A stretch of DNA of 46,351 nucleotides from a virus. The DNA is taken from positions 1 to 46,351 of IMG/VR virus record IMGVR_UViG_3300002180_000020; one strand, 5' to 3'. Every line of letters begins with the position of its first letter. Position 1 is the stretch's first letter. The notes beneath the pieces were generated by a model. That model saw only the letters and a program-made list of their open reading frames with translations, ran no database searches and was not told the DNA's origin. Below are positions 40,530 through 46,351 of this stretch, piece after piece. The translations under genes were made by a program, and so were the position numbers.

Positions 40530-42797
40530 TTATTTAATTATTTTAATTTCTTTTGATAATCCTTTTCCCTTTGAGACAAACGTCCAACCGTATATACCAC
40601 ACATCTTTCTTATTTTACCGTAGAACTGTTGACTATTACAATCATCATCACTTGCTGACTTATACATATCATAAAAATCCTTTGCAACTATGAAATCATT
40701 TATCTCATTATCTTCATACCATTCAGCAAATTCTCTACCAACATTCTTATAAAGTTGTTTCATCTTAATGTTTTTAGAATCTATTTTCTGCTGCTTCAAT
40801 CCAAAGTTGAAATAATACCTTACGCAACTAAACAGAAAACTATATAAAGCATTCCAATCCTCTTGGTTCCACCTATTACTAAAAAAGTCTTTATTATTAA
40901 ATTCATCACTTGGAGTGAAAGCCTCATTATAATAACCACTAAATTCAATCAAATACAATCTCCTTGAAAAACTACTTGAAAATCCTTTTGGAGCTGAATT
41001 ACTACTTACATATATCTTGGGGGATTTCTCAAAATCTAAAACAGTTTTATCCAATCCTTTTCGCTCTACTTCAAAATGCCCTGTTATCCTTGTAAACAAT
41101 TCTTTTATATCACTTTCATAATCATCAATAGATATTATTTGTGTATCGTCTCCAACTGTTTGGAACTTAAATTTATCCCTTTTGTCGAAATCTTTACCAT
41201 CTATCATTACAACACTACGAACATAGCTTAGACACTCTAAAAATAAGTTCTTACCCGTTCCACCCATAGCCATACCATCCAACTCACCCACACCCTCATC
41301 ACAGGTGTAAATTAGCTTGGCAACTGATTTCATTTTAAAGGTGTGGATACCATATCCTATTGCAGCACAGGCAGCCTTATACCTATCAATATCTTTCTCC
41401 ATTGCATTATAAACAAATAAGTTGAAATCGTGTTTTGAGTAATCCACAATCTCTTCAATATTTTGTTTGCATACTTGGCTCCTCCATATATGAGTTCCTT
41501 CCAAATCTATATACTCTTTTTTAATGCTTTCTTTTTTGTTTATCTCATAATAAAAGTCTTCAAAGAATATATAGCTACTATCTTCCTTGTCAATTATCTG
41601 CTCAACATTAATAAACTTTAAAGCATTCAAATAACTTTTTTCAAAATATCTGTTTCGCATTTGAAGCTCCTCAAAAACTGGTTCAGGTGCATTCTCTTCT
41701 ACATATTTTAAAATCTCTTTTTTTATAAAAATGACATCCACAATATCAACAATCATATTATTTACCCTAACAAATTGCCAATTTTTATCCTTCTCATTAC
41801 TCATGTAAATACCAAAACCATTTGCTTCAATAAATTTTAATAACTGCTTGGAATCAATTTTTACTTTACCCTTTTCATTAATACTCCAAAAAGAGGTTAC
41901 AGGTTTTGTGCTATTAATTTTGATTGTGGTTATTTGGTTTTTCTTTTGGCTTTCAGTGAACTTCTCTGTACCAAAGTCATTTGCTTTATATGCTCCTTTA
42001 ACAGTTGTTTCTAATTCAGCAAATGGATAATCTCCATAATTGCTATGAAGATATGACATCGCCCTCATTTCACTAATTCCATAACGGCACATGGCGGAAC
42101 TGAATTGATATAAAAATTGGTTCCTATTTCCATCATAATAAGATTCCTTATTGTCAATCCACTTTTGTAGCTTTTTGATTACTATCTCATAATCATCAAC
42201 ATCATTTTCAACTCTTTTTTCCTCATACGTTTCATGCCACATATCACTATCAGGATGATAAAAAATATCTGGGTCATACGATTCATAGCAAACTCTATTG
42301 ATATCCTTACCACTCCTATCAATACAGACTTTCTTTTGCTTTTTATTCGTGCTCTCGTAATTATTTAAAAATTTGTTAAAATGTCTTTCTAATGCTAAAA
42401 ATTGTCCTTTATGGTTTGCCTTGTCTGGTGCTATTTTTATAATCACTTTGAAGCCCATTCCTCCAGGACTTAAAAAACAACTGTGAACATATTCATCCTT
42501 ACAAATCTCTGCCTTTATTGCATCTAAATCTGATTCTTTTAAATCATCAATATCTAAACAAATCAATCCACTATGTTCTAATAAAAATTCTGCTTCACGT
42601 TTACCAAATCGTCCGCTGAAGCATACACTAGGCAATCTCTTTTTTAAATCATTCTTCTTGTCCTTATCTTTTAAACCTCTGATTTTTTCAATAATCTCTT
42701 TTGAATTACCATCTTTTATTCTGCTAAATATTTTTACAACATCAACGAATAAAGGTTCTGTGGTGTCAAATATGTTTCTAAATACGGTTACTTTCAT
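40530..42797 (-). CDS. Primase-helicase (VirE-N primase-like plus SF3-like ATPase)
   Basis: 755 residues. The N-terminal region (about 50-190) has LPSVCFSGRFGKREAE, HSGLICLDIDDL (DxD pair) and SPGGMGFKVIIKI, the pattern of the BT4734/VirE-N primase-type domain of Bacteroidota elements. A PriCT-like helical region follows (about 210-280). The C-terminal half has Walker A GGTGKNLFLE (about 510), Walker B IISIDDYE, and SSNSAPKGFSSSFSRRLYLIEF with the arginine finger. It should open the origin and prime replication, leaving synthesis to the host polymerase, as none is encoded. Confidence 0.87.
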   Translation of the reverse strand: MKVTVFRNIFDTTEPLFVDVVKIFSRIKDGNSKEIIEKIRGLKDKDKKNDLKKRLPSVCFSGRFGKREAEFLLEHSGLICLDIDDLKESDLDAIKAEICKDEYVHSCFLSPGGMGFKVIIKIAPDKANHKGQFLALERHFNKFLNNYESTNKKQKKVCIDRSGKDINRVCYESYDPDIFYHPDSDMWHETYEEKRVENDVDDYEIVIKKLQKWIDNKESYYDGNRNQFLYQFSSAMCRYGISEMRAMSYLHSNYGDYPFAELETTVKGAYKANDFGTEKFTESQKKNQITTIKINSTKPVTSFWSINEKGKVKIDSKQLLKFIEANGFGIYMSNEKDKNWQFVRVNNMIVDIVDVIFIKKEILKYVEENAPEPVFEELQMRNRYFEKSYLNALKFINVEQIIDKEDSSYIFFEDFYYEINKKESIKKEYIDLEGTHIWRSQVCKQNIEEIVDYSKHDFNLFVYNAMEKDIDRYKAACAAIGYGIHTFKMKSVAKLIYTCDEGVGELDGMAMGGTGKNLFLECLSYVRSVVMIDGKDFDKRDKFKFQTVGDDTQIISIDDYESDIKELFTRITGHFEVERKGLDKTVLDFEKSPKIYVSSNSAPKGFSSSFSRRLYLIEFSGYYNEAFTPSDEFNNKDFFSNRWNQEDWNALYSFLFSCVRYYFNFGLKQQKIDSKNIKMKQLYKNVGREFAEWYEDNEINDFIVAKDFYDMYKSASDDDCNSQQFYGKIRKMCGIYGWTFVSKGKGLSKEIKIIK

Positions 42798-42798
42798 C

Positions 42799-43035
42799 CT
42801 AATTTTCCTGTCCTTTATCTAATATTAATTGAGTAAGTAATGAATCCTTTTTGCAGTAACGACAATCATCAACAATGGCATTTAAGCCAATGCTGATAAT
42901 CATCATTTCATTACTTTTTTTGATTGCATCCTTTGTCCTTTGCTTTTGCAAGTTTGTCTTAAACCTTTTCAATTTTACGTTTTTAGTTTGTAAAATAAAA
43001 ACAGAAACAAAAACAAATAATAATCCTGCTCTCAT
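42799..43035 (-). CDS. Small membrane protein before the primase
   Basis: 78 residues with an N-terminal hydrophobic segment (AGLLFVFVSVFILQT), a basic helix, and a C-terminal CRYC pair. Overlaps its upstream gene (TAATG) and ends one base before the primase start. Not recognised. Confidence 0.65.
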   Translation of the reverse strand: MRAGLLFVFVSVFILQTKNVKLKRFKTNLQKQRTKDAIKKSNEMMIISIGLNAIVDDCRYCKKDSLLTQLILDKGQEN

Positions 43036-43256
43036 TATAAACCAGAACTAATTGTCATGGGCTCACTTAAATTGAGCCGCCTTTTTGGGCTGAAACCTGC
43101 TTTTATTAATTTCTTATTATGGTTTAATTTCGCAATCTTTAAACGCCTTTTTTCGTCTGGAGTTTTTCTAGTTGCTGGATATACTCGTTGAGCCAACCCG
43201 CCTCTCATCCCTAATTTTCTTAATTCAAAATCACTAATCACTTTGATTTTACTCAT
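43035..43256 (-). CDS. Small basic protein
   Basis: 73 residues, highly Lys/Arg-rich (RRGLAQRVYPATRKTPDEKRRLKIAKLN is the general flavour of 18-45). Likely nucleic-acid binding or structural. No family recognised. Tight spacing to neighbours supports a real gene. Confidence 0.65.
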   Translation of the reverse strand: MSKIKVISDFELRKLGMRGGLAQRVYPATRKTPDEKRRLKIAKLNHNKKLIKAGFSPKRRLNLSEPMTISSGL

Positions 43257-43258
43257 CT

Positions 43259-43438
43259 TTATTTGGTTTTAATTGTTAAAAATTTTTCTTTTGCTTCTTT
43301 TGCAGTGAAATAACCTAATTGCCTTCCATGCTTATCTATCAACATCCTTTTATGTTCCGTATTTAAAAACATTCCATTTTGGAAGTTGGTTACCGTTATT
43401 CCTTTTTCTCCTAGTAGGAACCTCATTTCTCCATTCAT
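43259..43438 (-). CDS. Small protein in the early leftward operon
   Basis: 59 residues (MNGEMRFLLGEKGITVTNFQNG...), alpha/beta, with 'KRMLIDKHGRQLGYFTAKEAKEKF' in the second half. The start overlaps the previous gene's stop (ATGA), and the end is three bases before the next start. Function not recognised. Confidence 0.65.
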   Translation of the reverse strand: MNGEMRFLLGEKGITVTNFQNGMFLNTEHKRMLIDKHGRQLGYFTAKEAKEKFLTIKTK

Positions 43439-43641
43439 AGTTTTTCCTCCTTTTGCGCCTTTTTTGTCAACTCAACGCAATCCTTTAAAAGCTCTTTAGT
43501 TTTACCTTCGTCTTGGTTTTTGATTATTTTATTTAGCATAAACCTAACCTTTATTAAAATGTACTGGCTATGAATCCATCTTGCTACAAATAACAAGAAT
43601 ATCGTTATGGCTATCCACATTATTATATCAATCAATATCAT
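43435..43641 (-). CDS. Small membrane protein
   Basis: 68 residues with an N-terminal membrane helix (MILIDIIMWIAITIFLLFVA) and a charged helical tail. It overlaps both neighbours by four bases (ATGA). Likely inner-membrane anchored; role unknown, possibly host interaction. Confidence 0.65.
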   Translation of the reverse strand: MILIDIIMWIAITIFLLFVARWIHSQYILIKVRFMLNKIIKNQDEGKTKELLKDCVELTKKAQKEEKL

Positions 43642-43817
43642 ATTTTTTTTGGTTTAATGACTAGCAATGTTAATATTAAAATTGACATATCAATTAATAA
43701 CAACCTATTTATTAAAAGGCTATAATCAATCATATACCAAATTAGGAATACTACAAACAAAATTGAACTAATTATTCCTGTCATCATTAGCACTTGTCTT
43801 GGTTTAATTTTTTTCAT
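43638..43817 (-). CDS. Small two-helix membrane protein
   Basis: 59 residues: basic start MKKIKPRQ, hydrophobic helices at about 10-29 and 35-54, basic end KPKKI. ATGA overlap with the next gene. Same style as the neighbouring membrane proteins. Function unknown. Confidence 0.6.
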   Translation of the reverse strand: MKKIKPRQVLMMTGIISSILFVVFLIWYMIDYSLLINRLLLIDMSILILTLLVIKPKKI

Positions 43818-43818
43818 C

Positions 43819-44091
43819 TTATTTAAGTTTATTTGTTTCTATTTCTATTTGTCTATTTAGCCAATTCAAACGAACCTTATCCGTATTAAATACAACTCCA
43901 TCGTAATTCTGCTTAATAAAATCCTTCTTTTTAGTGGCGCAGGTTTTAGGATAATTCTCGACTAAATATTTCTTAAAGTCTAAAAGATTATAATTAGTCC
44001 AATGCTCTACTTCATTACAAAGGAAGTTGTGCTGGTGTTTTGCAGCTTCAACTCTTGTTTTTAAAAATTCTAATAATTCTAATATGTTCAT
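43819..44091 (-). CDS. Hypothetical helical protein
   Basis: 90 residues, helical, with an N-terminal leucine-rich helix (NILELLEFLKTRVEAAKHQHNFLCNE) and a charged end. No recognised family. One base upstream of the two-helix membrane gene. Confidence 0.65.
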   Translation of the reverse strand: MNILELLEFLKTRVEAAKHQHNFLCNEVEHWTNYNLLDFKKYLVENYPKTCATKKKDFIKQNYDGVVFNTDKVRLNWLNRQIEIETNKLK

Positions 44092-44118
44092 CTTAATCTC
44101 TATTTTAGTATTTCGGTG

Positions 44119-44415
44119 TTATCTTAATTTGTTTATTGCTGATTGTGTAAGGGTTAAATCTAAACCTACTAAATCTTCTATTGTTTTGTAATTAAAACCA
44201 TACTTGTTATAAATATCAGTTACAGTTAAATTTGATTTTGGATTCACAACCTTTATTCTAAAAAATTGTCCTTCTGTTTCTAATTCAAACCCATCAAACA
44301 ATACACGCTCTTTTGCTTTTTTATATTCGTCTGAATAGGATTGTTTACCCATAAAATCAGAAGCGTGTGTAGGCTCTTCCAAAACATTACCATCCTTATC
44401 ACAAGGAATAAACAT
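44119..44415 (-). CDS. Hypothetical early protein
   Basis: 98 residues. The N-terminus 'MFIPCDKDGNVLEEPTHASDFMGKQSYSDEYKKAKERVLFDGFEL' resembles small phage proteins of unknown function. The rest has a beta part and a helix-turn-helix-like end (LTVTDIYNKYGFNYKTIEDLVGLDLTLTQSAI). It is preceded by a nine-base gap from the upstream gene. Confidence 0.65.
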   Translation of the reverse strand: MFIPCDKDGNVLEEPTHASDFMGKQSYSDEYKKAKERVLFDGFELETEGQFFRIKVVNPKSNLTVTDIYNKYGFNYKTIEDLVGLDLTLTQSAINKLR

Positions 44416-44423
44416 TTCTAACT

Positions 44424-44573
44424 CTAAAGGCTTTTAAGGAAGTTTGCGTAGTTTACAACATTTTTAAACCTACGCTCAAACTCCTTATTCCAATCTGTTT
44501 TAATTAGTGGTAAATTAGGATTTACTAAATCCTGCTTTAAAACATAATCTGTACAACTTATTAATTTCCCCAT
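44424..44573 (-). CDS. Tiny protein in the early operon
   Basis: 49 residues (MGKLISCTDYVLKQDLVNPN...), aromatic and charged, probably helical at the end. Fits tightly between neighbours. Function not recognised. Confidence 0.55.
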   Translation of the reverse strand: MGKLISCTDYVLKQDLVNPNLPLIKTDWNKEFERRFKNVVNYANFLKSL

Positions 44574-44580
44574 AATCATT

Positions 44581-44670
44581 TTAGTTTATTGCTTGTATGC
44601 AAAACCCTAAAAGGAAATACTCTTCCATTGTGTCTAACAATAATTGCATTAATTCTTTCTCTGTTCTCAT
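44581..44670 (-). CDS. Possible 29-residue peptide
   Basis: MRTEKELMQLLLDTMEEYF...: an amphipathic helix and a hydrophobic end. Ends seven bases before the next start. Small but well placed; low certainty. Confidence 0.4.
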   Translation of the reverse strand: MRTEKELMQLLLDTMEEYFLLGFCIQAIN

Positions 44671-44708
44671 CTGTGTGTGTTTTTGTTTTAGTTATTATTT
44701 ATTTATTT

Positions 44709-44882
44709 TTAAGCAGTCTTAAAAAGTAATCTTTCTAATCTAAATTTTCTTTTTTGCAAAATTTCCAATTCTTGTCTTAATTCAGGATGCTCTTTTAATA
44801 AAAATCCAAACGCTTTTTGTGTCATAATAAAACCACCTTTAATTATTTGCAAATCAATTATTCTATCATCAATAAGCCTCAA
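44709..44882 (-). CDS. Small helical protein, uncertain start
   Basis: Coding-like sequence runs from about 44930 to 44709 (73 codons) but has no ATG at the 5' end: an ATA at 44930 follows the typical A-rich leader, a TTG is at 44882, and the first ATG is only at 44825 (38 residues, MTQKAFGFLLKEHPELRQEL). I give the TTG version. The predicted protein is basic and helical (DDRIIDLQIIKGGF, then LKEHPELRQELEILQKRKFRLERL). It is the first gene after the 44960 box. Confidence 0.45.
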   Translation of the reverse strand: MRLIDDRIIDLQIIKGGFIMTQKAFGFLLKEHPELRQELEILQKRKFRLERLLFKTA

Positions 44883-44959
44883 AATCTTTCTTATCCTTTT
44901 TGCTTTTTTTCTTGTCTCTAAAGTTACTATTTTGTTTTAGTTTGTTTGTTAATACCCTA

Positions 44960-44967
44960 CAAATATA
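44960..44967 (-). promoter_or_regulatory. -7 box of the leftward early operon
   Basis: TATATTTG on the minus strand (44967-44960), followed by the A-rich leader of the first gene. It is preceded by TCG as at 3493-3495. There is no clear 18-bp element immediately upstream. It should drive 44930 to 40530. Confidence 0.55.
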
Positions 44968-45697
44968 CGACAACTCTTTACTTACATACTATTAAAAGCA
45001 TAATTATCTTTTAACTGCTTGATTATCAAGTAGATTAATTTTGTTTTATATACTTATTTGCAACCTTGATACTATCATTGCTAGGATTTAGGAAAATCAT
45101 ACCGCCTAAGAGCCCTCGCAACTGCTTAAAATCTAAAGAGTTATAATTTTTTATATACTTAGGCTCAATCCTTCATATACTTTTTGGAGCTCAAACCCTC
45201 TCTATGACAGAATACCTTAAAATCAGTATATAAAACAAAAAAGCAAAAAAGCGTATAAAGGGCTGGATAGTACGACGAGAAATATTACTTTCTCACCCTT
45301 AAGGCTCCGCTGCAGATAGATAGTACTACGAAACTTTTCTGACTTTAGTACTACAACCGCGATTTCCTATATACTTAATGAACTCTTACACCATACTATA
45401 TATATATAGTTGACCCTAACTTTTCAAATAACCCTATTTTGTCTTTTACTTTTTACTTTTATTAATTTATAAAAATAATCTACAACAAATAAAGAGAATA
45501 TGACGTATTTAGAAAAGTTGACACCACTTTTTCAATGACTGATTAACTAAGGTGATAAATAAGTATATAGAAAAACAGCTATATATGACGCTTTTATTGA
45601 TTATTCTTTATATACTGATTTCTTTCTTTCTATATAGATATACTGCTGCAATGTAAAAAAGTATATAATTTATTCTTGATAAGTATATAATTTATTT
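44968..45697. promoter_or_regulatory. Intergenic region with iteron-like AGTATATA/TATATACT motifs
   Basis: Seven hundred bases without a convincing gene. The 8-mer TATATACT or its reverse AGTATATA occurs at 45047, 45152, 45225, 45368, 45562, 45609, 45660 and 45682, and the core ATATACT also at 45175 and 45638. A perfect palindrome ACTATATATATATAGT is at 45395-45410, TAGTAC repeats at 45268, 45321 and 45346, and a half-element AAAAAGCGTATA at 45246-45257. Lying between diverging operons, it is a candidate replication origin or shared control region. Function is inferred. Confidence 0.6.
45659..45696 (+). repeat. 16-bp direct repeat with 22-base period
   Basis: AAGTATATAATTTATT is found at 45659-45674 and 45681-45696, so the copies lie on about the same face of the helix. 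The second copy overlaps the space between -33 and -7 of the promoter at 45676-45705. An operator pair is the natural reading. Confidence 0.75.
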
Positions 45698-45705
45698 TAT
45701 ATTTG
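45676..45705 (+). promoter_or_regulatory. Best-formed promoter of the window (TTG-N19-TATATTTG)
   Basis: TTG at 45676-45678, exactly 19 bases, then TATATTTG at 45698-45705. This is the Bacteroidota vegetative consensus. The gene start ATG is four bases after the box, so the transcript would be leaderless or nearly so. Confidence 0.8.
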
Positions 45706-45709
45706 CGGC

Positions 45710-46228
45710 ATGAAGAACATTAAAAGCCATAAGGCATACAGGAATTGGAACAATATAATTAACAATAAAAAAGGAATAACAGTGGAAAAAGAATGGATTG
45801 ACTCTTTTAAAGCATTCGTATTTGATATGGGAGATAAACCCAAAGGTGCAATACTTGCAAGAATAGATAAAACTAAAGGCTTTGTGTTTGGTAATACCAT
45901 ATGGAAAACTAAAGGAGAGAAAAACAACATAACAAAACATCCTTTATATCTTACATGGAGAAACATTATCAACAGAACAACATCTAAATCTCATCCTAAT
46001 TATTTAATAAATAAACAAAGAGGCGTGGTAGTATGTGATGAGTGGATGAATTCTTTTGAACAATTTGTGAAAGATGTAGGAGACAAACCAAGTAAAGGAA
46101 GATTGAAAAGATATAATGTGATGAGGAACTATGATAAAGATAATTGTTATTGGTATGCAGCAAGAGGAATAGATATAAAAGTTAGAGATGTCGTGAAGAG
46201 AGACAATAGTCATCCAAACTTATTTTAA
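45710..46228 (+). CDS. Duplicated homing-endonuclease-associated domain protein
   Basis: 172 residues with two related units: about 7-68 (HKAYRNWNNIINN, EKEWIDSFKAFVFDMGDKPKG, LARIDKTKGFVFGNTIW) and about 76-150 (HPLYLTWRNIINRT, GVVVCDEWMNSFEQFVKDVGDKPSKG, LKRYNVMRNYDKDNCYW). Such 'WxxSFxxFxxDxGxxP' units accompany HNH and AP2-type homing endonucleases in phages and often recognise DNA. The HNH catalytic residues are not evident in either unit, so it may bind DNA without cutting. The second unit retains the C of 'DNCYW' near the usual position; the first has N-T-I-W. Confidence 0.75.
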   Translation: MKNIKSHKAYRNWNNIINNKKGITVEKEWIDSFKAFVFDMGDKPKGAILARIDKTKGFVFGNTIWKTKGEKNNITKHPLYLTWRNIINRTTSKSHPNYLINKQRGVVVCDEWMNSFEQFVKDVGDKPSKGRLKRYNVMRNYDKDNCYWYAARGIDIKVRDVVKRDNSHPNLF

Positions 46229-46264
46229 GACCCTAGACGGATAGTTCAGATGATTTACAGCAAT

Positions 46265-46282
46265 ATGTATACAGCTATACAT
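46265..46282. repeat. Inverted repeat ATGTATA-CAGC-TATACAT
   Basis: A perfect seven-base inverted repeat with a four-base spacer in the short region between the last gene and the contig end. Its TATAC/GTATA halves echo the 18-bp promoter element, but in the opposite orientation. May be an operator or a part of the packaging site. The rest of 46229-46351 shows no gene. Confidence 0.6.
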
Positions 46283-46338
46283 GAGAGGTTCACAGCGAAA
46301 ACCCTAAGTTACTTTGCAGCGATATGCGACACTCCGCA

Positions 46339-46351
46339 ATGTACGCCAAGC
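46339..46351. repeat. Terminal direct repeat, right copy
   Basis: Identical to bases 1-13. See the left copy: most easily explained by a circular assembly cut at an arbitrary place. Confidence 0.8.

Noticed and set aside
45395-45410. ACTATATATATATAGT palindrome as a strong specific site by itself
   Set aside because: Alternating AT runs arise easily by chance in this composition; kept only as part of the repeat-rich region.
45692-45972. Minus-strand reading frames opposite the 45710 gene
   Set aside because: Antisense shadows; the plus strand has a consensus promoter and a recognisable repeated domain.
1-46351. CRISPR array, tRNA genes, insertion sequence or integrase
   Set aside because: No regularly spaced repeats, no cloverleaf-like sequence recognised by eye, and no transposase or integrase motif. 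tRNA absence should be checked with a dedicated scan.

Overview
The window looks like the essentially complete genome of a virulent, contractile-tailed phage of a Bacteroidota host, most likely a marine or aquatic flavobacterium. The signs are low GC (about one third by eye), -7 promoter boxes of the TAnnTTTG type, A-rich translation starts with almost no Shine-Dalgarno sequences, a VirE-N type primase, and many TAATG/ATGA gene overlaps. The first and last 13 bases are identical (1-13 = 46339-46351), so the molecule is probably circular or circularly permuted and was cut here by the assembly. No integrase, tRNA, CRISPR array, DNA polymerase or RNA polymerase was seen.

Layout. (i) 1-225: tandem TTGTTACTT repeats (a candidate packaging site) and a promoter. 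(ii) 226-3413: terminase genes. (iii) 3463-8231: a recombination module (RecF/SbcC-like ATPase, putative single-strand annealing protein, YqaJ-type exonuclease, HTH protein) lying unusually between terminase and portal. (iv) 8256-14360: a lambda-type head (gpW-like connector, gpB portal, ClpP-like protease with a nested scaffold, gpD decoration, gpE major capsid protein), with a lysis cassette between portal and protease. (v) 14428-18704: head-tail joining proteins and fibre-like proteins, including one gene interrupted at a T12 tract. (vi) 18753-31625: a Mu-type contractile tail (sheath, tube, frameshifted chaperone, tape measure, gp46/47/48-like baseplate, fibre, gp43/44/45-like hub and spike). 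(vii) 31791-37278, leftward: an operon for 7-deazaguanine DNA modification (folE, queD, a second T-fold protein, a glycosyltransferase, a dpdA-like transglycosylase, a ParB-like protein, queE, a VRR-NUC nuclease). (viii) 37390-44930, leftward: replication (SF2 helicase, SSB-like protein, primase-helicase) and many small early-type genes, several with membrane segments. (ix) 44931-45709: an intergenic region dense in AGTATATA/TATATACT motifs, a candidate origin or control region. (x) 45710-46228: a rightward gene with a duplicated homing-endonuclease-associated domain.

How it fits together. Four promoters, for terminase, recombination, deazaguanine and primase-side small genes, share an 18-bp element close to TATACTAAATAGCGTATA that is not seen at the structural-gene promoters. 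This suggests a common regulator of the non-structural genes. FolE, QueD and QueE would make 7-carboxy-7-deazaguanine from GTP, and the DpdA-like enzyme would swap a 7-deazaguanine base into phage DNA after replication. There is no QueC or QueF, so the final base is either CDG-derived or depends on host preQ0. The second T-fold protein and the embedded glycosyltransferase make further, possibly undescribed, processing of the base plausible. This operon is the most interesting system in the window.
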